A stretch of DNA of 64,000 nt from Ornithodoros turicata (lineage: Eukaryota; Arthropoda; Arachnida; Ixodida; Argasidae). The stretch lies in contig NC_088204.1 of NCBI RefSeq assembly GCF_037126465.1, positions 79,173,807-79,237,806 of the forward strand. Direction: 5' to 3'. Positions 28,301 through 36,600 of this stretch are shown one piece after another. The position numbers were made by a program, and so were the translations under genes. Position 1 is the stretch's first letter; every line of letters begins with the position of its first letter. Under the pieces are notes generated by a model, which did no database searches, was not told the origin of the DNA, and saw only the letters and a list, made by a program, of their open reading frames with translations.

Positions 28301-31300
28301 AGCAACGACGCTGGCGTCCAGGGAGGGTCACGTGACGCTGATCGAAAGAGGGGAAAATGGGAGAGGTGTCTTCTCCTTCCTTTGTGTTTTCTCCAAGGTC
28401 GGAGCAGTCGGATGATATGTCACGTGGGGCTCCGTTACCGGAGCGCAAAAAGTGAGCCCCCCCGGAAGACGCGAAGGGCAACAGCGTTACCAGATGAGAG
28501 CCGGGCGCTCCATCAGAGCCTAACATGACGTCACAGTTCTCAAACATAAAAATTTTTCTCTAGCTTTCCCGTCACGTAGTGCCACACTATTTTGCAGGAT
28601 TGTAAAGTGAGACGAGAAGATTCCAGTAACCTAACTTTGGTAGGATTCTGAAGAAACGAGATTTAGTCTGTAGGGGCACTTTAAGGGCGATCCAATGAGC
28701 TCATTCTACACGCACAACGGGAAAGGGAAAAGCTGAGGGGATGCGCCAAAATGCTGACCCGCATGCATAGCGTATTACCATGACCTTTGCTCTAAAACTT
28801 TGAAAGTTGGTTCTGATCAACGCGAATAACCTTTTAGATCTATGTGGCATAATTTAGGAGCAAACTGTCACAAGCCCTTTGGCGACGAATTAGCCATTCT
28901 ATAACACGCTTATTTTGTGGAACCTGTTCGGTTAGGAAAAAGAAGTTCCACCTAATCCTCGCATATCACATTAATTATAGACGTCCAGCAACGACTTAGA
29001 ACTTTCCTTGAGTGCAGTTCCTTTTCGTTCCAGACATCCTACAAAGGTGGCCATTGTTCGGATCCTGCTTCTTCGCAGTAAAGGTACGCCATAACTTCCG
29101 CTTGACGATGTCTCACGCTAATCTTGACGTCAAACGTTTCCAGTGGATCCGCACCGAGAATAATCAAGCCGAGCACATCCTGGCATTAAATCGCGAAGGA
29201 ATTCACTTCTTAGATGTCGCTTCACACGTAGGTTGTTTTGCGAAGAACTAGGAGCCTGACTGCCTGATCCGTGCACCGGTTCACGTGGACGTACTTTCAC
29301 ATTTCCAGGAGTCCGTGTGGATGTACCCATTCTCCGAGGTGATCTCTACGCGCAAAGTTCGTGCGGAGGATGGAACGCTGTTCCTGGACATGAAATGTGG
29401 CAACCTTATGGTACAAAAGATAACCCGTATTCAGACTGACCAGGTATCTATGTTTGGTTGATTGTTTTTGCAAGATAGTATAGCCTGCCCTACTGAGTGT
29501 AACAAGTGCAGCAAGAAGAGCAGTGGAACGTGTTCAGGGGATGGGTTTTATGTAGTAACGTAAGATGATAGAATGCAATGACGGAAGCATTGTAGCGTAG
29601 AACGGCGCTTCTCACTTGTACTGGTGAACAATACCCCATGTTAGCGTCTTTCGCCATTCTGCCGCCACCTGGGTGGCAGTTATTCTTCGCAAGTGCAGGC
29701 AATCACGATCACCTATTTTCTGTAAATGCACGTAATCGCGATACTGGCCATTTTCCGCAAACGCCCGCAGTCGTGGTGCCAGCTGTTCCCCAAAGGCTCA
29801 AATCCCCATACTAGCTGCTCCCGCAAAAGCCCAAATCCCTACACCAGCTGTTCCCCCAAAAGCCCCAAATCCCTACACCAGCTGTTCCCCCAAAAGCCCC
29901 AAATCCCTACACCAGCTGTTCCCCCAAAAGCCCCAAATCCCTATACCAGCTGTTCCCCCAAAAGCCCCAAATCCCTATACCAGCTGTTCGCCCAAATCCC
30001 TATACCAGCTGTTCGCCCAAATCCCTATACCAGCTGTTCGCCCAAATCCCTATACCAGCTGTTCGCCCAAATCCCTATACCAGCTGTTCGCCCAAATCCC
30101 TATACCAGCTGTTCGCCCAAATCCCTATACCAGCTGTTCGCCCAAATCCCTATACCAGCTGTTCGCCCAAATCCCTATACCAGCTGTTCGCCCAAATCCC
30201 TATACCAGCTGTTCGCCCAAATCCCTATACCAGCTGTTCGCCCAAATCCCTATACCAGCTGTTCGCCCAAATCCCTATACCAGCTGTTCGCCCAAATCCC
30301 TATACCAGCTGTTCGCCCAAATCCCTATACCAGCTGTTCGCCCAAATCCCTATACCAGCTGTTCGCCCAAATCCCTATACCAGCTGTTCGCCCAAATCCC
30401 TATACCAGCTGTTCGCCCAAATCCCTATACCAGCTGTTCGCCCAAATCCCTATACCAGCTGTTCGCCCAAATCCCTATACCAGCTGTTCCCCCAAATCCC
30501 CATACCAGCTGTTCCCCCAAGAGCCCCAAATCCCCATACCAGCTGTTCCCCCAAGAGCCCCAAATCCCCATACCAGCTGTTCCCCCAAGAGCCCCAAATC
30601 CCCATACCAGCTGTCCCCCAAAAGCCCCAAATCCCCATACCAGCTGTTCCCTCAATCACGATGCCTGATACCAGCTGTTTCCCCAAACGCCCTCAATCCT
30701 GATATCAGTTGTTATCCCCAAAAGCCCCGAATCCCCATACCAGCTGCTTTCCCCAACTGCTCCGAATCCCCATGCCAGCTGCTTTCCCCAAGTGCTCCGA
30801 ATCCCCGTGCCAGCTGTTTTCTCCCAAGTGCTCCGAATCCCCGTGCCAGCTGTTTTCTCCCAAGTGCTCCGAATCCCCGTGCCAGCCGTTTTCCCCCAAG
30901 TGCCCCGAATCCCCGTACCAGCTGTTTTCCCCCAAGTGCCCCGAATCCCCGTACCAGCTGTTTTCCCCCAAGTGCCCCGAATCCCTGTACCAGCTGTTTT
31001 CCCCCAAGTGCCCCGAATCCCCGTACCAGCTGTTTCCCCCCAAGTGCCCCGAATCCCCTTACCAGCTGTTTTCCCCCAAGTGCCCCGAATCCCCTTACCA
31101 GCTGTTTTCCCCCAAGTGCCCCGAATCCCCTTACCAGCTGTTTTCCCCCAAGTGCCCCGAAAACCCTTACCAGCTGTTTTCCCCCAAGTGCCCCGAATCC
31201 CCTTACCAGCTGTTTTCCCCCAAGTGCCCCGAATCCCCTTGCCAGCTGTTTTCCCTAAGTGCCCCGAATCCCCTTGCCAGCTGTTTTCCCCCAAGTACCC

Positions 31301-32241
31301 GAATCCCCTTGCCAGCTGTTTTCCCCCAAGTGCCCCGAATCCCCTTGCCAGCTGTTTTCCCCCAAGTGCCCCGAATCCCCTTGCCAGCTGTTTTCCCCCA
31401 AGTGCCCCGAATCCCCTTGCCAGCTGTTTTCCCCCAAGTGCCCCGAATCCCCTTGCCAGCTGTTTTCCCCCAAGTGCCCCGAATCCCCTTGCCAGCTGTT
31501 TTCCCCCAAGTGCCCCGAATCCCCTTGCCAGCTGTTTTCCCCCAAGTGCCCCGAATCCCCTTGCCAGCTGTTTTCCCCCAAGTGCCCCGAATCCCCTTGC
31601 CAGCTGTTTTCCCCCAAGTGCCCCGAATCCCCTTGCCAGCTGTTTTCCCCCAAGTGCCCCGAATCCCCTTGCCAGCTGTTTTCCCCCAAGTGCCCCGAAT
31701 CCCCTTGCCAGCTGTTTTCCCCCAAGTGCCCCGAATCCCCTTGCCAGCTGTTTTCCCCCAAGTGCCCCGAATCCCCTTGCCAGCTGTTTTCCCCCAAGTG
31801 CCCCGAATCCCCTTACCAGCTGTTTTCCCCCAAGTGCCCCGAATCCCCTTACCAGCTGTTTTCCCCCAAGTGCCCCGAATCCCCTTACCAGCTGTTTTCC
31901 CCCAAACGCACTCCATCCCGATACCAGCTGTTTTCCCCCAAACGCCCTCCATCCCGATACCAGCTATTTTTCACATACGCCGACAAATGTGGTACCAGCT
32001 ATTTTCCGCATGCGCCCTCATTTGTGACACGCCACGGAAAATCAGTGCAGTGATACGTAGCCGAACTGTTTCACGATAAATATGTCCCCACAAATCACTC
32101 GTTTATATAACTTTCTCTGCTCAATAGGCTCACGAAGTCTCCCGGCTTGTCCGCCAGTACATCAACATCCAACAGAATCAACAGGGGACGCAACAGGGAG
32201 ACGCACCTCGAGACGTCACGCTGTCCCGTAACTTGAAGTGA
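73..32241 (+). CDS. Myo15: Unconventional myosin XV, 3' part of gene (29 exons, 5' partial)
   Basis: This is the tail half of an unconventional myosin of the myosin XV / Drosophila Sisyphus group, an actin motor that works in filopodia and stereocilia-like protrusions. Exons read from AG/GT sites with matching phases: 73-205, 2641-2711, 2775-2882, 3309-3657, 5390-5637, 6722-7370, 8493-8665, 9242-9377, 9449-9686, 10846-10939, 11012-11062, 11179-11299, 16756-16868, 17153-17260, 19866-19990, 20901-21051, 23339-23411, 23495-23571, 24230-24312, 24731-24861, 24923-25017, 25162-25336, 25937-26169, 26990-27054, 27165-27304, 29034-29083, 29144-29227, 29309-29443, 32128-32241 (stop TGA 32239). They total 4323 nt, or 1440 residues. 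Order of domains: low-complexity linker, degenerate FERM (about 560-750), SH3 (about 758-828), MyTH4 (about 885-1105), FERM (about 1110-1435). This order matches vertebrate MYO15A after its first MyTH4. Motor, IQ motifs and first MyTH4 must lie upstream. No frameshift or stop was seen. Exon edges are my splice reading, without transcript support. Confidence 0.9.
206..2640 (+). other. Myo15 intron with a hairpin MITE
   Basis: This 2.4-kb intron is flanked by exons at 73-205 and 2641-2711. Apart from the inverted-repeat element at 387-589 I see no recognisable gene or repeat. Short open frames in it have no family resemblance and no codon bias. Confidence 0.6.
387..589. mobile_element. Hairpin MITE (203 bp)
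   Basis: Arms of about 70 bp (387-456 and 521-589) are near-perfect reverse complements, from TGTGCACACTTAACAGTAAC to the matching GTTACTGTTAAGTGTGCACA. A loop of about 64 bp separates them. It looks like a non-autonomous foldback DNA element without coding capacity. Confidence 0.75.
3978..4622. mobile_element. Nested inverted-repeat element
   Basis: The ends read GGGGCGGATCCAGG and, inverted, CTAGATCCGTCCCCTGG. Inside them, 4106-4137 and 4562-4595 are inverted copies of a segment with AGAGTTTGGCCATT, so one foldback element appears nested within another. It lies in the intron before the exon at 5390. Confidence 0.55.
4995..5140 (+). mobile_element. tRNA-derived SINE fragment
   Basis: A Pol III B box (GGTTCGAATCC) is followed by the same body found inverted at 9.8-10.3, 13.6-13.8 and 19.1-19.3 kb (TTTTCCTGGGTTTCC, TCGGCACAGTTCC, CCCAGGACGCA). 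The copy is 3' truncated and runs into a short (CGTGA)n array. Tick genomes are known to carry tRNA-like SINEs (Ruka type); assignment to that family is an inference. Confidence 0.6.
5900..6030. repeat. Inverted repeat around TCGCGACTCCAGCGAA
   Basis: The segment ATTCGCGACTCCAGCGA near 5927 recurs as its reverse complement near 6009. The sequence between is GC-rich and short GATGACAATACGA tandem motifs follow. It is probably a small MITE in the Myo15 intron. Confidence 0.5.
6380..6590 (+). repeat. Interspersed repeat, copy 1 (second copy at 28065-28270)
   Basis: About 200 bp is shared in direct orientation with 28065-28270: AAAACAGCGTTTATTTTATT, then CTGTCAATTTTTGAAGAT, then GAGTGACGTAATC and CCCACAAATTGCAATG. 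No coding capacity or terminal inverted repeat was found, so the class is unknown. Confidence 0.7.
7722..7935. repeat. Inverted plus tandem repeat with CCTTCGTGTTCCCTAAG
   Basis: A palindromic unit carrying CTTAGGGAACACGAAGGGA and its complement is followed by further direct copies of CCTTCGTGTTCCC and CTAAGTCTCAGTC. It lies in the intron between exons 6722-7370 and 8493-8665. A purine-rich A-tract region precedes it (7440-7600). Confidence 0.6.
8493..17260 (+). CDS. Myo15: Myo15 exons 7-14: degenerate FERM and SH3
   Basis: Exon 8493-8665 ends in YTKVPWRLRIRKE, and 9242-9377 continues with VFTPGEMLDNANLLHLVF, a myosin XV-specific junction. Exons 9449-9686, 10846-10939 and 11012-11062 complete a FERM-like fold, including a PH-like strand pattern ending in TQIKSMIHKFVVECTQ. 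Exons 11179-11299 and 16756-16868 form one SH3 domain: ALYDY is replaced by AVADYVTTESTLLSF, then KGEIVRLV, then GWLYGVTESGESGLFPCEYV. These last two exons are separated by a 5.5-kb intron full of repeats. Exon 17153-17260 is a Ser-rich spacer between SH3 and MyTH4. Confidence 0.85.
9800..10275 (-). mobile_element. tRNA-derived SINE with pyrimidine insertion
   Basis: The B box is on the minus strand (plus reads GGATTCGAACCC at 10191-10202). The 3' body ends with GCCGCGAAGCAACTGGGGCT at 9801. A 120-bp (T/C)n tract at 9935-10060 interrupts it. It lies in the intron after the exon at 9449. Confidence 0.65.
10426..10678. mobile_element. Foldback MITE (253 bp)
   Basis: Two arms of about 111 bp (10426-10536 and 10568-10678) are almost exact reverse complements around a 31-bp loop. 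The outer ends read ACACTCTTAAAAATGAACTT and its complement. It is non-coding and would fold into one long hairpin in the Myo15 pre-mRNA. Confidence 0.85.
11565..12123 (-). pseudogene. 3' end of a non-LTR retrotransposon (jockey/I/R1-like), truncated
   Basis: On the minus strand 11847-12065 encodes the C terminus of a LINE ORF2: RTRLGALYTGTTRHKLR, then a C-x2-C-x7-H-x4-HC knuckle (NPCKRCKVPEDTHHIIMHC). The 3' tail is a GATAA-type repeat at 11571-11585, as in I-clade LINEs. Only about 550 bp remain, without the reverse transcriptase core, so it is a dead 5'-truncated copy in the long SH3 intron. Confidence 0.75.
12762..13040. mobile_element. MITE of the AATAGACCTCT family, copy 1
   Basis: The left end reads ATAGACCTCTACCTGTTTGT, followed by AACAAGGTCGCGCC, GCCACGGTCTTGAGGGGATT and CGTCATGATGACG. 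Its right terminal repeat is decayed. Related copies are at 14958-15237, 20575-20730 (rearranged) and 57144-57441. Confidence 0.7.
13252..13487. mobile_element. MITE with CAGTAGCGTCAC ends
   Basis: The left end CAGTAGCGTCACTATAG is followed at once by a GGGGTGCGG/CCGCACCCC hairpin, and the right end is inverted (TTAGTGACGCCGCTG). Non-coding. The ends resemble the CAGTGGCG class seen at 27362 and 51194. Confidence 0.5.
13617..13830 (-). mobile_element. tRNA-derived SINE copy
   Basis: The minus-strand B box (plus GACTCGAACCAGCAACC at 13795-13811) and the body (AGATGGAGAAAGGACAGCA, GGGGGTTAGTACGCCT) match the SINE at 9800-10275. Confidence 0.65.
13983..14238. mobile_element. MITE with AATAGACCATTTTA ends (256 bp)
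   Basis: The terminal repeats AATAGACCATTTTAGAAAAG (13983) and TTTTTAAAATGGTCTATT (14221-14238) are inverted. The GC-rich interior is non-coding. The first eight bases match those of the otherwise different MITE at 14958. Confidence 0.7.
14958..15237. mobile_element. MITE of the AATAGACCTCT family, copy 2
   Basis: The left end AATAGACCTCTCCCTGTTTG and right end AGGTCTATA form a short inverted repeat. The interior matches the copies at 12762 and 57144. It lies in the long SH3 intron. Confidence 0.75.
15732..15884. mobile_element. 153-bp hairpin MITE, copy 1
   Basis: The element starts CCCAAGCAGCACAATGTACT and ends with the inverted AGTACATTTTGCTGCTTGGG. Terminal repeats of about 50 bp surround a short unique centre. 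A copy of exactly the same length lies at 21211-21363. Confidence 0.85.
17261..19865 (+). other. Myo15 intron; mostly unidentified sequence and one SINE
   Basis: This 2.6-kb intron holds the SINE at 19115-19320 and a G-run followed by A-rich sequence at 18458-18500, which may be the end of another retroelement. I recognise no gene in the remainder. Confidence 0.5.
19115..19320 (-). mobile_element. tRNA-derived SINE copy
   Basis: The body GCCGCGATGCAACTATGGCT, GAGAGGACAGCAGGAAGGAG and the B box (plus GCTTCGAACCATC near 19304) match the SINEs at 9.8 and 13.6 kb. It is in minus orientation. Confidence 0.65.
19866..25017 (+). CDS. Myo15: Myo15 exons 15-21: second MyTH4 domain
   Basis: MyTH4 domains bind microtubules and cargo next to the FERM domain. 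Exon 19866-19990 starts with an acidic stretch (DDHGDEEEEVGEEAD) and enters the domain at DGKHSMLQFAMFNFR. Exon 20901-21051 gives the basic segment with DSDWTWKELVEMIKFSK. Exons 23339-23411 and 23495-23571 supply AVMRYMGDYPLAKNQ. Exons 24230-24312 and 24731-24861 supply LRDEVYCQIIKQTTNN and RGWRLFSIIAAYFDCSENL, the two most conserved MyTH4 motifs. Exon 24923-25017 (LQNLRKTFKYGGRKNVPS) links into the FERM. All phases match across the seven introns. Confidence 0.88.
19995..20440. mobile_element. Probable MITE rich in TTCGCGAA motifs
   Basis: The left part has CCGTTAATTTCGCGG, and the right part has the inverted CGCGAAAATTAAAGG and GATAACGGGTTTA. Many TTTCGCG motifs lie between. It begins only a few bases after the donor site of the exon ending at 19990. 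Confidence 0.5.
20550..20730. mobile_element. Rearranged copy of the AATAGACCTCT MITE
   Basis: The left piece carries an inverted end (GGGAGAGGTCTATAGG), preceded by a small AAGCTGTCGAACAGCTT palindrome. The right piece carries CGTCATGATGACGTTTCTCG and GGTAGAGGTCTATT. The interior is deleted. Confidence 0.55.
21211..21363. mobile_element. 153-bp hairpin MITE, copy 2
   Basis: It has the same ends as 15732-15884 (CCCAAGCAGCACAATGTACT) and the same length, with the interior in the opposite orientation. It lies in the intron between the exons at 20901 and 23339. Confidence 0.85.
22310..22700 (+). repeat. Tandem repeat of about 95 bp, four diverged copies
   Basis: Motifs CATTGCCAACTTCTG, AAGTTGGCA and GTCGGCTACATGTCGC recur four times in order. 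The resulting open frame shows repeated DIANFC-like peptides, but divergence between copies ignores codon position, so it is not a gene. Confidence 0.7.
22853..22972. mobile_element. Short element with GGGGCGGATCC ends
   Basis: The left end GGGGCGGATCCTGGGC and right end CCCCCTAGATCCACGCC are inverted relatives of the ends at 3978-4622. The interior is short and G-rich. Confidence 0.5.
23110..23220 (+). repeat. 23-bp tandem repeat (AAGTAATAAGTTATGAATTCCTC)n
   Basis: Three almost identical units and one diverged unit follow one another directly. The sequence is A+T-rich and non-coding, upstream of the exon at 23339. Confidence 0.8.
23605..23786 (+). repeat. Tandem repeat of about 22 bp with GGTGACATGTCCA
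   Basis: About eight copies of TTTTTTATGGTGACATGTCC variants start some 30 bp after the donor of the exon ending at 23571. The short minus-strand frame through it is an artefact of the repeat. Confidence 0.8.
25162..32241 (+). CDS. Myo15: Myo15 exons 22-29: C-terminal FERM domain
   Basis: The F1 lobe lies in 25162-25336 (RQIYRLPGGTERVINTKS, EDIIDEICTILGV). The F2 lobe lies in 25937-26169 (LSREEYILDVTTEL, DNALYVEVIFNQV, PDYLEGLL), 26990-27054 and 27165-27304. The PH-like F3 lobe lies in 29034-29083 (LFGSCFFAVK), 29144-29227 (ILALNREGIHFLD), 29309-29443 (VWMYPFSEVISTR) and 32128-32241. The last exon ends with a polar Gln-rich tail and TGA at 32239-32241. In vertebrates the tail of this myosin binds whirlin through its extreme C terminus; the tick end (TLSRNLK) shows no evident class I PDZ-ligand match, so that partner cannot be assumed. 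Confidence 0.88.
27362..27522. mobile_element. MITE with CAGTGGCGTA ends (161 bp)
   Basis: The ends CAGTGGCGTAGCCACGG and, inverted, ATTACGCCACTG. Non-coding. It starts 58 bp past the donor of the exon ending at 27304. Confidence 0.7.
28065..28270 (+). repeat. Interspersed repeat, copy 2 (first copy at 6380-6590)
   Basis: Shares AAAACAGCGTTTATTTTATT, CTGTCAATTTTTGAAGAT and CCCACAAATTGCAATG with the copy at 6380-6590, in the same orientation and at about 80-85% similarity by eye. Confidence 0.7.
29755..31990 (+). repeat. 2.2-kb minisatellite in the last Myo15 intron, unit length changing 34-25-34-36 bp
   Basis: All units share ACCAGCTGTT. The array starts with 34-bp units (about 29810-29985), changes to about 20 units of 25 bp (29985-30485), returns to 34-bp units (30485-30650), and then has about 32 units of 36 bp (30700-31960). 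The 36-bp stretch is the most homogeneous between 31320 and 31800. The plus strand is C-rich, so the minus strand has dense G runs. Long open frames here (up to 510 codons) arise because 36 is divisible by 3 and 25- or 34-bp units cycle through frames; they are not genes. Confidence 0.95.
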
Positions 32242-32590
32242 ACTCCAACTCTAGCTATGACAGTCTGGCTCATGGCCCAGAACTACCTACGTCGGAACGC
32301 TTAAAAGCACGTGGCAAAGGGGACAAACGTGACGTCACTTCCGTCGGCGTCCACGTGACAACGGAGATTATTTAGGTGCGACCCTTGCTCGCGACGTTCT
32401 GCAAAGTAGGAGTACGATATGGACGCATAACGAGGGGTACTATGTGTTTGCATAGACTAATGTTTTGAGCTTGCTCGTCTTAGGCAAATATTTTTATAAG
32501 GGATATGTATATTTTGTGTATAACCCTCTTGACCAACACCCTCCGACTGGAGTATGGACTAGGCCTCGTACGGGGCCTCGATGACTACAA

Positions 32591-32596
32591 AATAAA
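32591..32596 (+). promoter_or_regulatory. Myo15: Myo15 polyadenylation signal AATAAA
   Basis: It lies 350 bp after the Myo15 stop codon and is followed by a T-rich stretch, giving a 3' UTR of about 370 nt. Confidence 0.65.
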
Positions 32597-32624
32597 AAGA
32601 TTTTTTAATACGAAAAGTGCGGCG

Positions 32625-32915
32625 CTGTCTGTCGTTTCTTCCTCTTTCCCTCCCCTTGTTTCTTCTTTCCCTCCCCTTGTTTCTTCTTTCCCTCCCCTTG
32701 TTTCTTCTTTTCCCTCCCCTTGTTTCTTCTTTTCCCTCCCCTTGTTTCCTCTTTTCCCTCCCCTTGTTTCGTCTTTTCCCTCCCCTTGTTTCCTCTTTTC
32801 CCTCCCCTTGTTTCGTCTTTTCCCTCCCCTTGTTTCCTCTTTCTCCTCCCCTTGTTTCCTCTTTTCCCTCCCCTTGTTTCCTCTTTCTCCTTCCTCTTGC
32901 TTCTTCTTCGTTCCC
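32625..32915 (+). repeat. Pyrimidine-strand minisatellite (TTTCCCTCCCCTTGTTTCYTC)n
   Basis: About 13 units of 20-22 bp contain CCCTCCCC and TTGTTTC. It begins about 30 bp after the Myo15 poly(A) signal. The minus strand is purine-only over long stretches with GGGAGGGG in each unit. Confidence 0.9.
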
Positions 32916-32934
32916 TCGCTCTTAATGCGAAACT

Positions 32935-33625
32935 GGGAGACTCTTTTCGGCTGTAGTTCGATTCACACAGGCTCCGCCTCATGGTATGCGTCATATGTCA
33001 CGTGAGGAGGGAAAGAGAGAGCAAGGGATGGGGCGGGAAGACCAAAGAAAGGGAGGCCAGATTGGTATGTGCCCGGCGGCAGACCTGCTTGCAAGTAGGG
33101 CAAATTATGCGATATCTTTGGGAGTTCTATCTTCAAAGAATGATTTAAAGTGCAGCTCCGCTGCTGTTCCGAAAGTATGAAGACGTTGTGATATTCAGAA
33201 CCGTGGTCCCAACTTCATTCATAAACGCACATTCATAAACGCCGTCGGAGGCGTGTTGCCGTTATGGCTTCTCGAATTCAGCATTATTTATTCGATGCAC
33301 GTCCATTTTTACATTTATTTTACTTCACAAAATAGTATAGATTATCGTAGCTATGTGTAACTTTTCTACGTGTAGTACAGTAGGGTCATGTGGCTACCAG
33401 CGGTAAAAGTCCCATGTCATCATAACTTCTCTATCATTTATTGTTGTTGCTGTTGTACGTGCTTCCGAATTTCGAGAGATAGATGTTAACAAGGACCGAT
33501 CGAAACTCTCATTAAATAGAATACATTAACCATATATATATATATATATTGCTCTGTCTATTCTTTTGCTATTTTCTTGTATTTTATGTTTCCAGCGATT
33601 CGAGCACACATTTGAATCACACATC
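32935..33625 (+). repeat. Left direct repeat flanking the satellite
   Basis: It begins GGGAGACTCTTTTCGGCTGT and matches 39735-40210: CTCCGCCTCATGG, CATATGTCACGTGAGGAGGG, then TCATCATAACTTCTCTATCA, CTTCCGAATTTCGAGA and finally GAATCACACATC. It contains about 215 bp that the right copy lacks. A (TA)n stretch lies at 33530-33550. No coding frame was recognised. Confidence 0.85.
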
Positions 33626-36600
33626 GATTTTATCAGTTAAGATCAGTCAAGATATCAGCTAAAATATCAGATAGGATAGCTAAGATTCAACTAAAATATC
33701 AGCTACGATATCAGCTACGATATCAGCTAAGACTCCTGCGTGAGGAGGAGACTAAGATAAATGTCGACATAGTTCTCTATGAAGTTGGTCTAGGACACTC
33801 GATCCACCCTGCGGTAGTTGTGACATTGCCCGCTTGATACGACGACGAAGTGAGGCAGTAAAAAATCAGCTAAACATAGGGTAACATTATCACCTAAAAT
33901 ATCGGCTAAGATATCAGCTAGGATATCAGCTAAAATATCAGTTAAAATATCAGCTAGGATATCGGCTAACATATCAGTTAAAATATCAGCTAAGATATCA
34001 GTTAAAATATCAGTTAAGATATCAGGTAAAATAACAGCTATTATATCCGCTAAAATATCAGTTAAAATATAAGCTAATATATAAGCTAAAATATCAGTTA
34101 AAATATCAGCTAAGATATCAGCTAAAATATCAGTTAAAATATCAGCTAAGATATCAGCTAAGACTCCTGCGTGGGGAGGAGACTCTAAGATAAATGTCGA
34201 CACAGTTCTCTATGAAGTTGGTCTACTAGGACGCGCGATGCACCCTGCGGTAGCATTGCCCGCTTGATACGACGACGAAGTGAGGCAGTAAAAAATCAGC
34301 TAAACATGGCTAAGATATCAGTTAAAATATTAGCTAGGATATCAGCTAAAATATCAGTTAAAATATCAACTAAGATATCAGTTAAAATATCAGCTAGGAT
34401 ATCAGCTAACATATCAGTTAAAATATCAGCTAAGATATCAGCTAACATATCAGTTAAAATATCAGCTAAGATATCAGTTAAAATGTCAGTTAAGATATCA
34501 GCTAAAATAACAGCTAGGATATCAGTTAAAATATCAGTTAAAATATAAGCTAATATATAAGCTAATATATAACCTAAGATATCAGCTAAAATATCGGTTA
34601 AAATATCAGCTAAGATATCAGTTAAAATATCAGCTAAGATATCAGGTAAAATATCAGTTAAAATATCAGCTAAGATATCAGCTAAAATATCAGCTAAGAC
34701 TCCTGCGTGGGGAGGAGACTCTAAGATAAATGTCGACACAGTTCTCTGTGAAGTTGGTCTACTAGGACGCGCGATGCACCCTGCGGTAGCATTGCCCGCT
34801 TGATACGACGACGAAGTGAGGCAGTAAAAAATCAGCTAAACATGGCTAAGATATCAGTTAAAATATTAGCTAGGATATCAGCTAAAATATCAGTTAAAAT
34901 ATCAACTAAGATATCAGTTAAAATATCAGCTAGGATATCAGCTAACATATCAGTTAAAATATCAGCTAAGATATCAGCTAACATATCAGTTAAAATATCA
35001 GCTAAGATATCAGTTAAAATATCAGTTAAGATATCAGCTAAAATAACAGCTAGGATATCAGTTAAAATATCAGTTAAAATATAAGCTAATATATAACCTA
35101 AGATATCAGCTAAAATATCGGTTAAAATATCAGCTAAAATATCAGTTAAAATATCAGCTAAGATATCAGGTAAAATATCAGTTAAAATATCAGCTAAGAT
35201 ATCAGCTAAAATATCAGCTAAGACTCCTGCGTGGGGAGGAGACTAAGATAAATGTCGACACAGTTCTCTATGAAGTTGGTCTACTAGGACGTGCGATGCA
35301 CCCTGCGGTAGCATTGCCCGCTTGATACGACGACGAAGTGAGGCAGTAAAAAATCAGCTAAACATGGCTAAGATATCAGATAAGATATCAGTTAAAATAT
35401 TAGCTAGGATATCAGCTAATATATCAGTTAAAAAATCAGCTAAGATATCAGCTAAAATTGCAGTTAAAATAACAGCTAGGATATCAGCTAAAATATCAGC
35501 TAGGATATCAGCTAATATATCAGTTAAAATATCAGCTAATATATCAGTTAAAATATCAGCTAAGATATCAGCTAAAATAGCAGTTAAAATAACAGCTAGG
35601 ATATCAGCTAAAATATCAGCTAAGATATCAGCTAAAATAGCAGTTAAAATAACAGCTAGGATATCAGCTAAAATATCAGTTAAAATATAAGCTCAGATAT
35701 CAGTTAAAATGTCAGCTAAGATATCAGCCAAAATATCGGTTAAAATATCAGCTAAAATATCAGCTAAGACTCCTGCGTGGGGAGGAGATACTAAGATAAA
35801 TGTCGACACAGTTCTCTATGAAGTTGGTCTACTAGGACGCGCGATGCACCCTGCGGTAGCATATTGCCCGCTTGATACGACGACGAAGTGAGGCAGTAAA
35901 AAATCAGCTAAACATGGCTAAGATATCAGCTAAGATATCAGTTAAAATATCAGTTAAAATATTAGCTAGGATATCAGCTAAAATATCAGTTAAAATATCA
36001 ACTAAGATCTCAGTTATAATATCAGCTAAGATATCAGCTAAAATATCGGTTAAAATATCAGCTAAAATATCAGTTAAAATATCAGCTAAGATATCAGTTA
36101 AAATATCAGCTACGATATCAGCTAAAATATCAGCTAAGACTCCTGCGTGGGGAGGAGACTCTAAGATAAATGTCGACACAGTTCTCTATGAAGTTGGTCT
36201 AGGACGCGCGATGCACCCTGCGGTAGTTGTGACATTGCCCGCTTGATACGACGACGAAGTGAGGCAGTACAAAATGAGCTAAACATAGGGTAACATTATC
36301 ACCTAAAATATCGGCTAAAATATCAGCTAAGGTGTCAGTTAAAATATCAGTTAAGATATCAGCTAAAATATCAGCTAAGATATCAGTTACAATATCAGTT
36401 AAGATATCAGCTAAAATATCAGCTAGGATAGCTAAAATATCAGTTAAGATATCAGCTAAGGTATCAGTTAAAGTATCAGCTAGGATAGCTAAGATTCAGC
36501 TAAAATGTCAGCTAAAATATCAGTTAAAATATCGGCTAAAATATCTGCTAAAATATCAGCTAGGATATCAGCTAAAATACCAGTTAAGATATCAGCTAAA

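Noticed and set aside
29726..32079. Several overlapping open frames of 180-510 codons on both strands
   Set aside because: They are created by the minisatellite: 36-bp units keep any frame open, and 25- and 34-bp units cycle frames. Peptides such as SAPNPLASCFPP repeat without codon-specific constraint, and both strands are open.
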